A stretch of 64,000 bases of DNA, from NCBI RefSeq assembly GCF_023701745.1, contig NZ_JAJOZB010000001.1, positions 4,780,501-4,844,500 of the forward strand. The letters run 5' to 3'. This document shows, piece after piece, positions 41,804 to 50,247 of this stretch. A program made the position numbers and the translations under genes. Origin of the DNA: Streptomyces sp. RKAG293 (GTDB taxonomy: Bacteria > Actinomycetota > Actinomycetes > Streptomycetales > Streptomycetaceae). The notes beneath the pieces were generated by a model. It saw only the letters and a list, made by a program, of their open reading frames with translations. It did not search any database and was not told the DNA's origin. How positions within the stretch are numbered: the stretch's first letter is position 1; the number at the start of each line of letters is the position of its first letter.

Positions 41804-42673
41804 TCAGTTCTCCTCGTACCGGTAGATGTTCTGCAGGTTCATGACCTCGGACGGCTTCGTGTTCCACGGCGGCATCGGCTCGTTGAGGCTGACGACGCGG
41901 CCGTGCTGCGGGTCGGAGGCGGCCAGCGGCCGGGCCGGCAGATAGCCCGACTTCGGGTACTTGCGCTGCCAGCGCAGCCAGATGAGGTCGATGAAGGCGT
42001 GGTGCAGCCAGAAGACCGGGTCGTTGGGCGAGGTGGCGCCCGTCATATGGCCGCCGACCCACTGGTGGACCCGGTTGTGCAGGAATCCGCCCTGCGTCTC
42101 GCTGACCGTCCACCCCTCGATCCTGTTGCGGAAGCCCTTGGTGGTGGAGGTGGAGTTCCACGGGGAGGTGTCGTAGACCGACTCCGCGGCCGCCTTGTCG
42201 AGGTCCGCCTTCGTGGGCAGCCCGATCGGGCGGTCCGGGCGGCCGAACTGCCGGGTCAGATACTTCTCGTCCGTGACGCCGACGGTGATCGGCCAGTCGC
42301 CGTTGACGTACGCGAAGGGGCCGGTCATGACCTGGCCGTCGGACTGCCGGCCGTCACCGCCCAGGAAGTTGGACGCCCAGATCGAGGAGGTCTTCGCGTT
42401 GTCCCGCGTCCAGTCCCAGTAGGGCAGGGTGACGCTCGGGTCCACGGACTGCAGTTTGCGCTCGAACTCCAGGATGAGCCGGCGGTGCCACGGGAAGAAC
42501 GAGGGCGTCATGTGGCCGACCCGGAGCCCGGTGTCGCCGTCGGAGACGTAGTACTGACCGTGTATGCGGACGAAGTCGTCGTAGATGCCCTTGCTCTTGA
42601 GTTTCAGAACCGCGCGGACGAACTTCGCCCGCTGGGCACTGGTCATGTTCTTCTGGTTCTGGCGGGTGTACAC
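41804..42673 (-). CDS. melC2: Tyrosinase (MelC2), melanin synthesis
   Basis: The 289-residue binuclear copper monooxygenase converts tyrosine to dopa and dopaquinone for melanin. The CuA ligands are His38, His54 and His63 (IHGQYY, GHMTP, FPWHRR) and the CuB ligands His199, His203 and His225 (FLHNRVHQW, FWLHHAF). All six are present. The length fits Streptomyces tyrosinases. It has no signal of its own and in this family is exported in complex with MelC1, whose gene lies directly upstream with a 19-nt gap. Confidence 0.97.
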   Translation of the reverse strand: MYTRQNQKNMTSAQRAKFVRAVLKLKSKGIYDDFVRIHGQYYVSDGDTGLRVGHMTPSFFPWHRRLILEFERKLQSVDPSVTLPYWDWTRDNAKTSSIWASNFLGGDGRQSDGQVMTGPFAYVNGDWPITVGVTDEKYLTRQFGRPDRPIGLPTKADLDKAAAESVYDTSPWNSTSTTKGFRNRIEGWTVSETQGGFLHNRVHQWVGGHMTGATSPNDPVFWLHHAFIDLIWLRWQRKYPKSGYLPARPLAASDPQHGRVVSLNEPMPPWNTKPSEVMNLQNIYRYEEN

Positions 42674-42692
42674 CGTGTCGGCCCTTCCGCGG

Positions 42693-43193
42693 TCAGTGGT
42701 GGTAGGCGCCGCCGGCGAGCGACAGCTTGGCTTTGCCGATCACGTCGACCGCGCCGCGGGCCGTGTCGAGCGGGGTGGCGTACGGCTGGTAGTGGTTGGC
42801 CACACTCAGGTAGCTGCCGTCCGCGCGCCGCATGAGGTGGAGCTGCCGGCCGTCGATGAGGATGACGACGGGGGAACCCTCGGTCGTGGCGGCGCCGGCC
42901 GTGCCGGTGGGCACACCCTGGATGCGGCGGCCCCGGTAGACCTCGTCGAAGGCCCCGGCGGCCGCATCGGGGGCGGACCGCGCCTGGTCGCTGCCGGAGT
43001 CGGACCGGCCGGACCCGGTCTTCCCGCTCCCGGTCTTCCCGGCCTCGGACTCCCCGGCCGTGATGATCGGGTGCAGTACCGCGGTCGTGCCGGTGACGGC
43101 GACGGCCGCGGTGAACGCCGCCCGGAGCACCCGGCGGCGGGTGTGGGCGGATGGCGACGCTTTCCCGCCGCCGTCTTCCTTGGCTTCGCTCAT
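42693..43193 (-). CDS. melC1: Tyrosinase cofactor/copper chaperone (MelC1-like)
   Basis: The product is 166 residues from the ATG at 43193, with GAGGAGA upstream; the frame is open to 43259. A twin-arginine-type signal (TRRRVLRAAFTAAVAV, about 17-40) is followed by a Gly/Ser/Lys-rich linker of about 35 residues. The conserved MelC1 domain follows, with FDEVYRGRRIQG, LIDGRQLHLMRRADGSYLSV and NHYQPYATPL. The protein inserts copper into MelC2 and carries it through the Tat system. The low-complexity linker is longer than I expect for the family. Confidence 0.93.
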   Translation of the reverse strand: MSEAKEDGGGKASPSAHTRRRVLRAAFTAAVAVTGTTAVLHPIITAGESEAGKTGSGKTGSGRSDSGSDQARSAPDAAAGAFDEVYRGRRIQGVPTGTAGAATTEGSPVVILIDGRQLHLMRRADGSYLSVANHYQPYATPLDTARGAVDVIGKAKLSLAGGAYHH

Positions 43194-43604
43194 GCTCAGC
43201 TCTCCTCGATATCGGCCGACAGGGCCGGACCTGTGAGGAGCGGCGGTATCGCGCCGCATTCGCCCGGACGGGCGGCGCCGACTGTCCGTCAGCTATGCAC
43301 CATCATCCTGCTCCCGGCGTGAGGCGCTCGCTCATCCCGGCAGCCGGAGTACAGAACTCCATTCGTGCGGGTGGCGTTTGCCTCAGACCCGTGACGAACG
43401 TAAATCCGATGTACGGCGGCGGAAGTCAACCGGGGCCCGGGTATTCACCCGATCTGACGACCCGACGGATTCTCCGGCGGTTCTGACCGGTGCACGTTTC
43501 CTAATGGACTATCAGAAGAGGCCCGCTCACCCGGTTGCTCATACCTTCTGAATTACCGTCCGGAGACAGTGCTCCGCGTCGGTAACGTCGCAGGAGGAGC
43601 AAAC
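43194..43604. promoter_or_regulatory. Divergent promoter region, melC versus glycosidase gene
   Basis: This 411-bp stretch lies between melC1 (minus) and the GH26-like gene (plus). It is AT-richer at 43350-43420 and 43490-43560. TCAGAAG (43512-43518) and CTTCTGA (43545-43551) form a spaced inverted repeat. AGGAGGAG at 43591-43598 is the ribosome site for the plus-strand gene. No small ORF is convincing. Confidence 0.5.
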
Positions 43605-45539
43605 ATGGCCCACCGACGCCAGAGACTGACTGGTGCATGTGTCGGAGCGGCCACCGCCGGCCTGCTCATGCTCGGGATGACCCACACCGCCGTCGACGAC
43701 CTGCGCATCGCGGCGGACACCGCCGATGCGGCACCGCCGTCACCGGCCGCCGGACCGCCGGGGCCCGGATCGACCGGGGTCACGCGCCCCGCGTCGACCG
43801 CCGGATACACGCCGATGGGGGCGTTCACGTCCTCCGGTGCCGACGGTGTGCAGCGGATCGCCGATCTGCAGCAGTGGCTGGGCGGCACCAACCTCACCGT
43901 GGGCCACACCTACCTCCCCGGTGAGAGCTGGGACAACATCGAGGGCGATCCCGAGCTGCTGCAGCCGTGGGCGAAGTGGAAGAAGGCGGAGCCGGACCGG
44001 CTCTTCGTCCTCAACGTGCCGATGCAGGAGCGCAACGAGCAGCACATCTCCGACAGCCAGGTGCGGTCGCTGCTGCGCTCCGGCGCGGCGGGCCGGTTCG
44101 ACAGCCACTTCACGGAGCTGGCGCGGCGACTGGTCGCGCTGGGTGTGCCCGACACGGTCGTCGTGCTGGGCTGGGAGATGAACGGCACGACGTACACCCA
44201 CCGCTGCGGTCCGGATCCGGCGTCCTGGAAGACGTACTGGAACCGCATCGTGACGGCGATGCGCGCCGTTCCCGGGCAGCGGTTCCGGTTCGACTTCGCG
44301 CCGAACCGCGGCCAGGACGCCATCGGCTGGACGTCGTGCTACCCGGGTGACTCCACCGTGGACATCATCGGCATGGACTCCTACGACCAGCCGCCGGGCG
44401 ACTCCTTCTACGACCAGGTCGAGGAGCCGTTCGGTCTCCAGGCCCAGGTGGACTTCGCGGCCGAGCACGACAAGGCGATCTCCTATCCGGAGTGGGGACT
44501 CTTCCGGAACGGCGACAACGCGGACTACATGCGGATGATGCTGGGGTGGATCAACGATCACCGGCCGGTCTACCAGACGCTCACCGACTACTGCCCGCAC
44601 GGTGTGTGGCAGTGCACGGACAACCCCAAGTCGTCGAAGGTGTTCCGCTCGACGAACTTCGCCCGCATCGAGCCGACGCCGACGCCGGCGCCGGTACCGA
44701 CCCCTGTTGCGACGCCGACGACGACGCCGACGACCGTGCCGACGCCGACGACCACGCCGACGACCGTTCCCACGCCGACGACGACGCCGACGACCACGCC
44801 GACGACCACGCCGAGCGGGACACCGAGTGTGCCGCCGACGCCCGCGGTCGTGCCCACACCGGCACCGGCACCGACGCCGACGGACGGTGCGACGACCCCG
44901 GCGGAGTCCCCGGCCCCGGCGGAGTCCCCGGCCGCGCCGGTGAGCCCCGCGCCGGGTGACGCCACGACGCCGCCGGCGACGGTGACGCCGCCCGCGGCTC
45001 CGGCGGTGCCGCCGACCGTCGATCCGGTGGTGGCTCCGGCGCCCGCTCCCGGTCTGAGCCCGGCGCCCGCGCCGAGTCCCGCCGCGACGCTCACCCCCCT
45101 GCCGGCTCCGGGGCCCGACCCGGCCGCCACCGGCGGCACGGCCCCCGCGCCCGCTCCGACCGTCATGGTTCCGGTGCCGGTGACCCTCCCGACGATCGGT
45201 GCGCCCTGCACGCCGACGCCGGACCCCGGCTTCAGTCCCGCCCCCAGCCTGTCGCCCGCACCGGTCGCGACGACCCCGACGCCGACTCCGTCGCCCACGT
45301 CGCCCACGTCGCCCACGTCGTCCGCGGCGGCCGTGCCGCCGGCGCCGATCGTCCAGGTGGCCGGACCCGTGTGCACGGCGGTTCCGGTGGGGCCGTTCAA
45401 GCCCGCTCCGACGCTCGGTTCACCCACGGCGCCCGCCGAGGTCTGCCTGCCGCTCGACATGGGAGATGAATTCAAGCGCCAGTTCGGCACCGGAAAGCTG
45501 TGCTTCCGCGTCGAATGGCAGACCCCCAAGAAGAGCTGA
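43605..45539 (+). CDS. Secreted GH26-like glycosidase with Pro/Thr stalk
   Basis: The product is 644 residues from the ATG at 43605, just after AGGAGGAG. A signal or membrane anchor (about 10-30) is followed by a short Pro-rich stretch and a catalytic domain (about 68-350) resembling GH26 beta-mannanase-type enzymes. The predicted acid/base is Glu191 in VVLGWEMNG and the nucleophile Glu296 in AISYPEWGL. The domain also shows FDFAPNRG and DIIGMDSYD. A Pro/Thr/Ala stalk of about 210 residues ends in a small tail with several Cys (EVCLPLDMGDEFKRQF, KLCFRVEW). It may trim the polysaccharide made by the EPS operon nearby; that is inference. Confidence 0.85.
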   Translation: MAHRRQRLTGACVGAATAGLLMLGMTHTAVDDLRIAADTADAAPPSPAAGPPGPGSTGVTRPASTAGYTPMGAFTSSGADGVQRIADLQQWLGGTNLTVGHTYLPGESWDNIEGDPELLQPWAKWKKAEPDRLFVLNVPMQERNEQHISDSQVRSLLRSGAAGRFDSHFTELARRLVALGVPDTVVVLGWEMNGTTYTHRCGPDPASWKTYWNRIVTAMRAVPGQRFRFDFAPNRGQDAIGWTSCYPGDSTVDIIGMDSYDQPPGDSFYDQVEEPFGLQAQVDFAAEHDKAISYPEWGLFRNGDNADYMRMMLGWINDHRPVYQTLTDYCPHGVWQCTDNPKSSKVFRSTNFARIEPTPTPAPVPTPVATPTTTPTTVPTPTTTPTTVPTPTTTPTTTPTTTPSGTPSVPPTPAVVPTPAPAPTPTDGATTPAESPAPAESPAAPVSPAPGDATTPPATVTPPAAPAVPPTVDPVVAPAPAPGLSPAPAPSPAATLTPLPAPGPDPAATGGTAPAPAPTVMVPVPVTLPTIGAPCTPTPDPGFSPAPSLSPAPVATTPTPTPSPTSPTSPTSSAAAVPPAPIVQVAGPVCTAVPVGPFKPAPTLGSPTAPAEVCLPLDMGDEFKRQFGTGKLCFRVEWQTPKKS

Positions 45540-45551
45540 CCGTTACGCGAC

Positions 45552-45578
45552 GCGCCCGGCGGCAATGCCGCCGGGCGC
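45552..45578 (+). terminator. Hairpin terminator
   Basis: An 11-13-bp stem around CAATG (45552-45564 with 45566-45578) lies 12 nt after the glycosidase stop. Confidence 0.75.
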
Positions 45579-45619
45579 CCGCATGGAAAATCGGTTGGGC
45601 TAGTGGAGTGAAATCGCGG

Positions 45620-45646
45620 AACCAAACCAGAGATGGGCAGTTGATC
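45620..45646 (+). promoter_or_regulatory. Rodlin promoter element, copy 1
   Basis: AACCAAACC (45620-45628), 12-nt spacer, TTGATC (45641-45646), 44 nt before the rodlin start. With the preceding GG it reads GGAACC, like an ECF -35 element; AGTTGA would be the -10 region. The same arrangement precedes the other two rodlin genes. Known control of rodlins by SigBldN in S. venezuelae makes that factor the first candidate. Confidence 0.75.
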
Positions 45647-45690
45647 AGTTCGCTTCAATGACAGGAACATCGTTTCAAGAAGGGCGAACC

Positions 45691-46101
45691 GTGCTTAAGA
45701 AGTTCATGGCCAGTGCAGCAGTTGCCGTTTCCATCGTCGGTCTCTCCGCCATGGCTGCCCCGCAGGCGCTGGCCATCGGTAACGACGACGGAGCCTCCAC
45801 CACGAACGGCAACGGGGCGGAGCAGAGCTACGGCAACACCCACACCGACGGTGTGATGAGCCCCCAGGTCGGCCTCGTCCAGGGCACGCTCAACAAGCCG
45901 TGTGTCGGCCTGCCGCTCAAGGCGAACGTCGGCTCGCTCGTCGGCCTCGTGCCGATCACGGCCCAGGACATCAACGTCCTGTCGTCGCCGCAGAACCAGC
46001 AGTGCACGGAGAACTCCTCGCAGATCAAGGGCGACGAGCCGCTGTCGCACATCCTGAGCCAGATCCCGGTGCTCTCGGGCAACGGCGTCGGCAACGGCTG
46101 A
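45691..46101 (+). CDS. Rodlin, copy 1
   Basis: The product is 136 residues from the GTG at 45691, preceded by AAGAAGGGC; an upstream in-frame ATG at 45658 lies inside the leader. A Sec signal (about 1-28, PQALA) precedes the rodlin domain: NGNGAEQSYGNT, LVQGTLNKPC, VGLVPITAQDINVLSSP, QNQQCTENSSQ and PVLSGNG. Two Cys are conserved. Rodlins organise chaplin fibrils into the rodlet layer of aerial hyphae and spores. It has its own promoter element and terminator. Confidence 0.96.
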   Translation: MLKKFMASAAVAVSIVGLSAMAAPQALAIGNDDGASTTNGNGAEQSYGNTHTDGVMSPQVGLVQGTLNKPCVGLPLKANVGSLVGLVPITAQDINVLSSPQNQQCTENSSQIKGDEPLSHILSQIPVLSGNGVGNG

Positions 46102-46120
46102 TAGCTGACACCTCATCGCA

Positions 46121-46157
46121 CGACGGTGGCCGCGTACTCCGTACGCGGCCACCGTCG
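46121..46157 (+). terminator. Hairpin terminator after rodlin 1
   Basis: A perfect 17-bp stem (46121-46137 with 46141-46157, loop TCC) is followed by GTTTT. Confidence 0.92.
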
Positions 46158-46396
46158 CGTTTTCCGGCGCCCCCGGTTTTCCCGGGGCACCCGGTTGGCG
46201 CACGCGGCCGCCGTCAATCCCTTCGCGGCGGCTCGGGCCGCCGAATGTGCTGTGTCCAGGGGCTGTTCACCGCCGGTCCCGGTGGGACGGGGCGGCGCGA
46301 CACGCGGGTGCCGGTAGTTGACAGGTTGCGGGGCCGCCGTTCGCTTTCGACGGTTGTGGAGTACACCCGTCTGTTCAGCGAAGGGAAAACATCTTC

Positions 46397-47197
46397 ATGC
46401 GCACCCACCGGACGACCGGCGTGATCGTCTCCACCGCCCTCGTCGGCGCACTCGCATTCGGCACTGCCGGAACGGCATTCGCGTCCCCCGACGTCGCTCC
46501 CACCGGTACCTTCACCGGTCGCACCGCCCCGGCGGCTCCTGATCCCGCCGCACTACTCGCCCAAGTCACCTCCCTCGGCAATGTCGGCGCCGTCCTGACG
46601 CCGGTGACGGACGCGGTCAAGGCCGTGCTCGCGGCCCCCGGCAACAAGCTGTCGCCGGAAGACGCCACGAAGCACGCCGACGCGGTCAAGGCCGCGATCG
46701 CCGCGGCGAAGGTCCCCGCGGCGCCGGCCGTCCCGGCCGCGCCCGCCGCTCCGGCTGTTCCGGCCGCCCCGGCCGTGCCGGCGGTTCCCGCTGTGCCTGC
46801 CGTCCCTGCCGTCCCTGCCCTCCCTGCCCTCCCGGCCGTCCCGGCTGTCCCGGCCGCCCCCGCGCTGTCCGCGGTTCCGGCGGTGCCCGGGCTGCCGACG
46901 CACGGCGTCAGTGCCGCGGACCGCTCCGCACCGCGTGCGGCCGACGTCGCGGGTGACGCGCTGGCCGGTCTGCAGACGGCCGTCGACAACCTGCTGAAGG
47001 CGGCCACGTCGGGTGACGTGGCGGGTGTCCTGAGCAGTGCGCTCGCGACCGTGACCGGCCTGGTCAACTTCCTGGTCGCCACGGTCCTCGGCGGTGCGCT
47101 GCCCGCCCCGGACCTGCCCGGCCTGCCGAAGCTCCCGGCGCTCCCGGCCCTCCCGGTCCCGGTCCCGCCGCTGCCGCTCAGCGACCTCCCCGGCTGA
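46397..47197 (+). CDS. Secreted VPA-repeat protein
   Basis: The product is 266 residues from the ATG at 46397, after AAGGGAAAA. A Sec signal (about 1-30, GTAFAS) is followed by a helical region, then a Val-Pro-Ala/Ala-Pro low-complexity segment (about 105-165) with no charge. A second hydrophobic helical region (about 185-235) and a Pro/Leu-rich end (LPGLPKLPALPALP) follow. No cysteines and no catalytic motif are visible. It lies between a rodlin gene and the EPS operon, and the composition suggests a structural or surface-active secreted protein. I do not recognise a family. Confidence 0.75.
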   Translation: MRTHRTTGVIVSTALVGALAFGTAGTAFASPDVAPTGTFTGRTAPAAPDPAALLAQVTSLGNVGAVLTPVTDAVKAVLAAPGNKLSPEDATKHADAVKAAIAAAKVPAAPAVPAAPAAPAVPAAPAVPAVPAVPAVPAVPALPALPAVPAVPAAPALSAVPAVPGLPTHGVSAADRSAPRAADVAGDALAGLQTAVDNLLKAATSGDVAGVLSSALATVTGLVNFLVATVLGGALPAPDLPGLPKLPALPALPVPVPPLPLSDLPG

Positions 47198-47288
47198 CGC
47201 GTTCAGGACCCCGACGACCTGCGGCACGCGGATGGACGCGCGCCGCAGGTCGTGGTCGTTTCCGGAAGGTGCCGGCGGGAAGGCGGCC

Positions 47289-48443
47289 TCAGACCCGCTT
47301 CGCCCGCCAGGTGTTCAGCCGCGACCGCCAGCCGCGCACCACCGGCAGATGGCGGCGCACCGCCGCGGCCACCCGGTCCCGGAGCGCGGCCCGTGCGACC
47401 TGGAGCCGGAGGGCGGGCGCGAACAGCGGCGACGTCATCAGCAGCCGCTGGTTGGCCACGAGGTCGGGGCACCAGGGCAGCTTGTTCGCCTCGTTGCCGC
47501 GCAGCAGACTCAGCGCTCCGCCGCCGCCCGCGGCGGTGGCGTGACCGGCGCCGTTCCTGATCAGCATGGTGGTGAGATCGGCCTTGGTGGCGCGCAGCCG
47601 GGGGTCGGCGCCGAACAGATAGCCGCCGACGAGCTGCGGGGAGAGCACTTTGAGGTCCGCCGCCAGCACTTCGCCGTCCAGCCGGTACTCGGTGATGACG
47701 GCGTCGCCGCCGGCCACCATGTGCTGCCCGGCCCGCTTGAGGTGCGCGGCGAAGCGCGGCCTGGCGTGCTCCGGGGTCACCCCGCGTCCCTCCCACTGCA
47801 GGATGTGCAGGCGCAGCAGGTTCTCGACGGCGGTGGGCACCTCGTGCTCGGGGACGACGCGCTCCTCGATGCCCAGGGCGTCGAGCTTGCGCACATAGGC
47901 CCGGGTGCGCTGGCCGCGAGAGGTGGACATCCGGGTGATCAGCTCGGCCAGCGGGACACCGGGCAACTCCATGCAGACGGAGTCCGCCAGCCGCCGCTTG
48001 GGTCCCTGCCAGCAGTCGTGGAGCCGTTCGGCGGCGGCGCCCGGCCGTACCTCGCGGAGGTCGATCAGCGCGCCGCGGGCCGCGCGGCGCAGTCCGGTGG
48101 CCATCGCCGTGACGGCGGCGTCGGTGGCGTTGTCGTCGAGCAGCACGTCGGAGAAGTCGGTGATGCTGCCGCCCAGCGGCACCAGGACGGGCAGCGGCCG
48201 GTGGACGAGCATCAGCGGCGCGGCGCCGATGAGCTGCCCGTCCTGCCGGACGAGCAGCACCCGCAGCCGGCGGGGCCGCCCGTACGACGTCCACCAGGAG
48301 TGCAGCCAGGAGTGGCTCTGGAACGGGGTGGCCGTCCGGCAGTGCCGGTGCAGGCGCCCCCATTCCTCCCGCAGCGCGGCGAACTGCAGCGGGTCGCGGC
48401 ACATCGTCACCGAGCGGACGGCCGTGGTGTCGCCCCCGGTCAT
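47289..48443 (-). CDS. GNAT-type acyltransferase, EPS operon
   Basis: The 384-residue product is the last gene of the EPS operon. It resembles the BcsL/CelD-like and FemAB-like acetyltransferase group (Acetyltransf_6): FQSHSWLHSWWTSYG and VRQDGQLIGAAPLML near the N terminus, MSTSRGQRTRAYVRKLDALG in the middle, VITEYRLDGEVLAADLKVL and YLFGADPRLRATKADLTTMLI later. Such enzymes acylate sugars or the polysaccharide product. The start overlaps the stop of the chain-length gene (TGATG). The acyl donor and acceptor are unknown. Confidence 0.85.
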   Translation of the reverse strand: MTGGDTTAVRSVTMCRDPLQFAALREEWGRLHRHCRTATPFQSHSWLHSWWTSYGRPRRLRVLLVRQDGQLIGAAPLMLVHRPLPVLVPLGGSITDFSDVLLDDNATDAAVTAMATGLRRAARGALIDLREVRPGAAAERLHDCWQGPKRRLADSVCMELPGVPLAELITRMSTSRGQRTRAYVRKLDALGIEERVVPEHEVPTAVENLLRLHILQWEGRGVTPEHARPRFAAHLKRAGQHMVAGGDAVITEYRLDGEVLAADLKVLSPQLVGGYLFGADPRLRATKADLTTMLIRNGAGHATAAGGGGALSLLRGNEANKLPWCPDLVANQRLLMTSPLFAPALRLQVARAALRDRVAAAVRRHLPVVRGWRSRLNTWRAKRV

Positions 48444-49105
48444 CACGCCATTTCCTTGACCGGCGGACGGCTGCCCTGGGCCGGGGCGGGAACGGTGGCG
48501 TGACCGGCCGCCCGGCGGCCGCGGCTGCCGGGCCGGACCAGCAGGACCAGCGCCCCGATCAGGCCGCCGGCGCTGCCGCCGACGGCACCGGACAGTGCCG
48601 TCGAGGGCGAGGCGGCCGAGGCGGGGACGGCGGCCGGGGAGAACATCAGCAGCCGCACCCCGGTGTTGGCGGCGTTCCGGTTGCCGGTGGCCGTCAGGGA
48701 GTTCGCCACCGCGTTGGCGATGTCCGAGGCGTCGCGGGCCCGGGAACCGGTACCGGTGATCGCGATCATCGGCGCGTCGGGCGAGGTGGCCACCTGCACG
48801 TTCTCGCGCAGCCGCGCGAGGGGTACGCCCGCGTCCTCCTGCGCGTCGGCCAGCACCGTGGAACCGGTGATGACGCGGCCGTAGGCCTGCGCGAACCCCA
48901 GGGCGGTGGCCGGGTCGGAGTGCTGCGGCACGACGATGACGTAGCTGGTCGCGGAGTACTGCGGCGGGGTGGCCAGGCCGTAGCCCAGGCCGCCGGCCAG
49001 CCCGAGGCCGATGCACAGCGGCAGCGGCCACCAGCGCGGCAGCCGCCGCGACGCGTCCCGCAGCCGGGTCGGCGCGCCGGGGGCGTGGGTGGGGGTCTCG
49101 TCCAT
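48443..49105 (-). CDS. Chain-length/co-polymerase protein (Wzz/YveK-like)
   Basis: The product is 220 residues from the ATG at 49105, preceded by AGAAAGAG. Two membrane helices (about 27-45 and 172-190) flank an outer domain with PPQYSATSYVIVVPQHSDPA and VATSPDAPMIAITGTG, the Wzz-type pattern. No BY-kinase domain or Tyr-rich tail is present, so kinase control must be separate or absent. It should set the length or export of the polysaccharide with the polymerase and flippase of the operon. Confidence 0.87.
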   Translation of the reverse strand: MDETPTHAPGAPTRLRDASRRLPRWWPLPLCIGLGLAGGLGYGLATPPQYSATSYVIVVPQHSDPATALGFAQAYGRVITGSTVLADAQEDAGVPLARLRENVQVATSPDAPMIAITGTGSRARDASDIANAVANSLTATGNRNAANTGVRLLMFSPAAVPASAASPSTALSGAVGGSAGGLIGALVLLVRPGSRGRRAAGHATVPAPAQGSRPPVKEMA

Positions 49106-49131
49106 GGGTTCGCTCTTTCTGTGGGCTCGGG

Positions 49132-50247
49132 TCAGGGCCGGGCGGCGGCGAGCGCGTACAGCTCGGCCAGCCGGCCGGCGGTGCCGGCGATGTCGTAGTG
49201 GCCGACGGCGGAGGGCACCGGAAGGCGGTGCGGTCCGGCCTCCTGGTGCTGCCGCAGGGCGGCGGCGAGCGCGTCGGCGCCGGCGCCGATACGCCGTGCG
49301 CCGGGTGCGTCCGCGGCGGGCAGGTCGTCGATGGCCGGGCAGGTGACGTACAGGACGGGCAGCCCGGCCGCGAGGGCCTCCAGTACGGCGAGACCGAAGG
49401 TCTCCTCGCGGGAGGCGGAGACGAAGAGGTCGACGGTGGCGAGCAGCGCGGGGAGGGCCGGCGCCGTGCCGCGGTCGTCCGCGCCGCCGCTCTCGCCCAG
49501 CAGATGGATCCGGTCGGCCGCGCCGAGTCCGGCGGCCAGGCTCAGCAGGGCGTCGCGTTCGGGTCCCGCGCCGGCCAGCAGCAGCTGGGCGCCGGGGCGC
49601 CCGGCGACCGCGCGCACCAGCAGGTCGAACCGCTTGCTCGGCACCAGCCGCCCCACGCCGCCCACCACGAAGGCGTCCTGCGGGAGTCCGAGGCGGGTCC
49701 TGGTGGCCTTGCGGGCCGCGGCGTCGAAGCGGAACGCCCCGGCGTCGATGCCGTTGGGCACCGTGTGGATCCGCGGCCCGGGGATGCCCCAGGCGCGCAG
49801 CCGTTCGGCGACGGTGTCCGAGACGGCGACGGTCGCGCTGCCGAGCTTCTCGGTGCCCCGGTACAGGGCGCGGGTGCCGCGGGTGAGGGGGCGGCCCTCG
49901 ATCGTGGTGGTCCCGAGGGAGTGCTCGGTGGCGACCACGGTGCGCACCCCGGCCAGCCGGGCGGCGATCCGGCCGTAGACGCAGGCCCGGTAGAGGTGCG
50001 TGTGGACGAGGTCGTAGCGCCCGGCGCGGATGAGCCGGGTGAGCCGGGGCAGCGCGGTGAGATCCCGGTTCCCTGTCATGCCCAGATGGGTGACGGGGGT
50101 GCCGTCGGCGCGGATGCCCTCGGCGACCGGGCCCGGGTGGGTGAGGGTGATGACCTCGCAGGACAGCGGCAGATGCCGCAGCAGCAGCCGCAACTGCTGT
50201 TCGGCCCCGCCGATGCCGAGCCCGGTGATGATGTGCAGGACCTTCAT
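49132..50247 (-). CDS. Glycosyltransferase family 4-type, EPS operon
   Basis: The product is 371 residues from the ATG at 50247 (MKVLHIITGLGIGGAEQQL). The GT-B fold is clear: HTHLYRACVYGRIAARL and VPNGIDAGAF, then GVGRLVPSKRFDLLVRAV for the nucleotide-sugar domain and SREETFGLAVLEALAAGLPV for the EX7E-type motif. It probably adds a sugar to the lipid-linked repeat unit at the inner membrane face. It overlaps the deacetylase gene by 4 nt. The sugar is unknown. Confidence 0.93.
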   Translation of the reverse strand: MKVLHIITGLGIGGAEQQLRLLLRHLPLSCEVITLTHPGPVAEGIRADGTPVTHLGMTGNRDLTALPRLTRLIRAGRYDLVHTHLYRACVYGRIAARLAGVRTVVATEHSLGTTTIEGRPLTRGTRALYRGTEKLGSATVAVSDTVAERLRAWGIPGPRIHTVPNGIDAGAFRFDAAARKATRTRLGLPQDAFVVGGVGRLVPSKRFDLLVRAVAGRPGAQLLLAGAGPERDALLSLAAGLGAADRIHLLGESGGADDRGTAPALPALLATVDLFVSASREETFGLAVLEALAAGLPVLYVTCPAIDDLPAADAPGARRIGAGADALAAALRQHQEAGPHRLPVPSAVGHYDIAGTAGRLAELYALAAARP

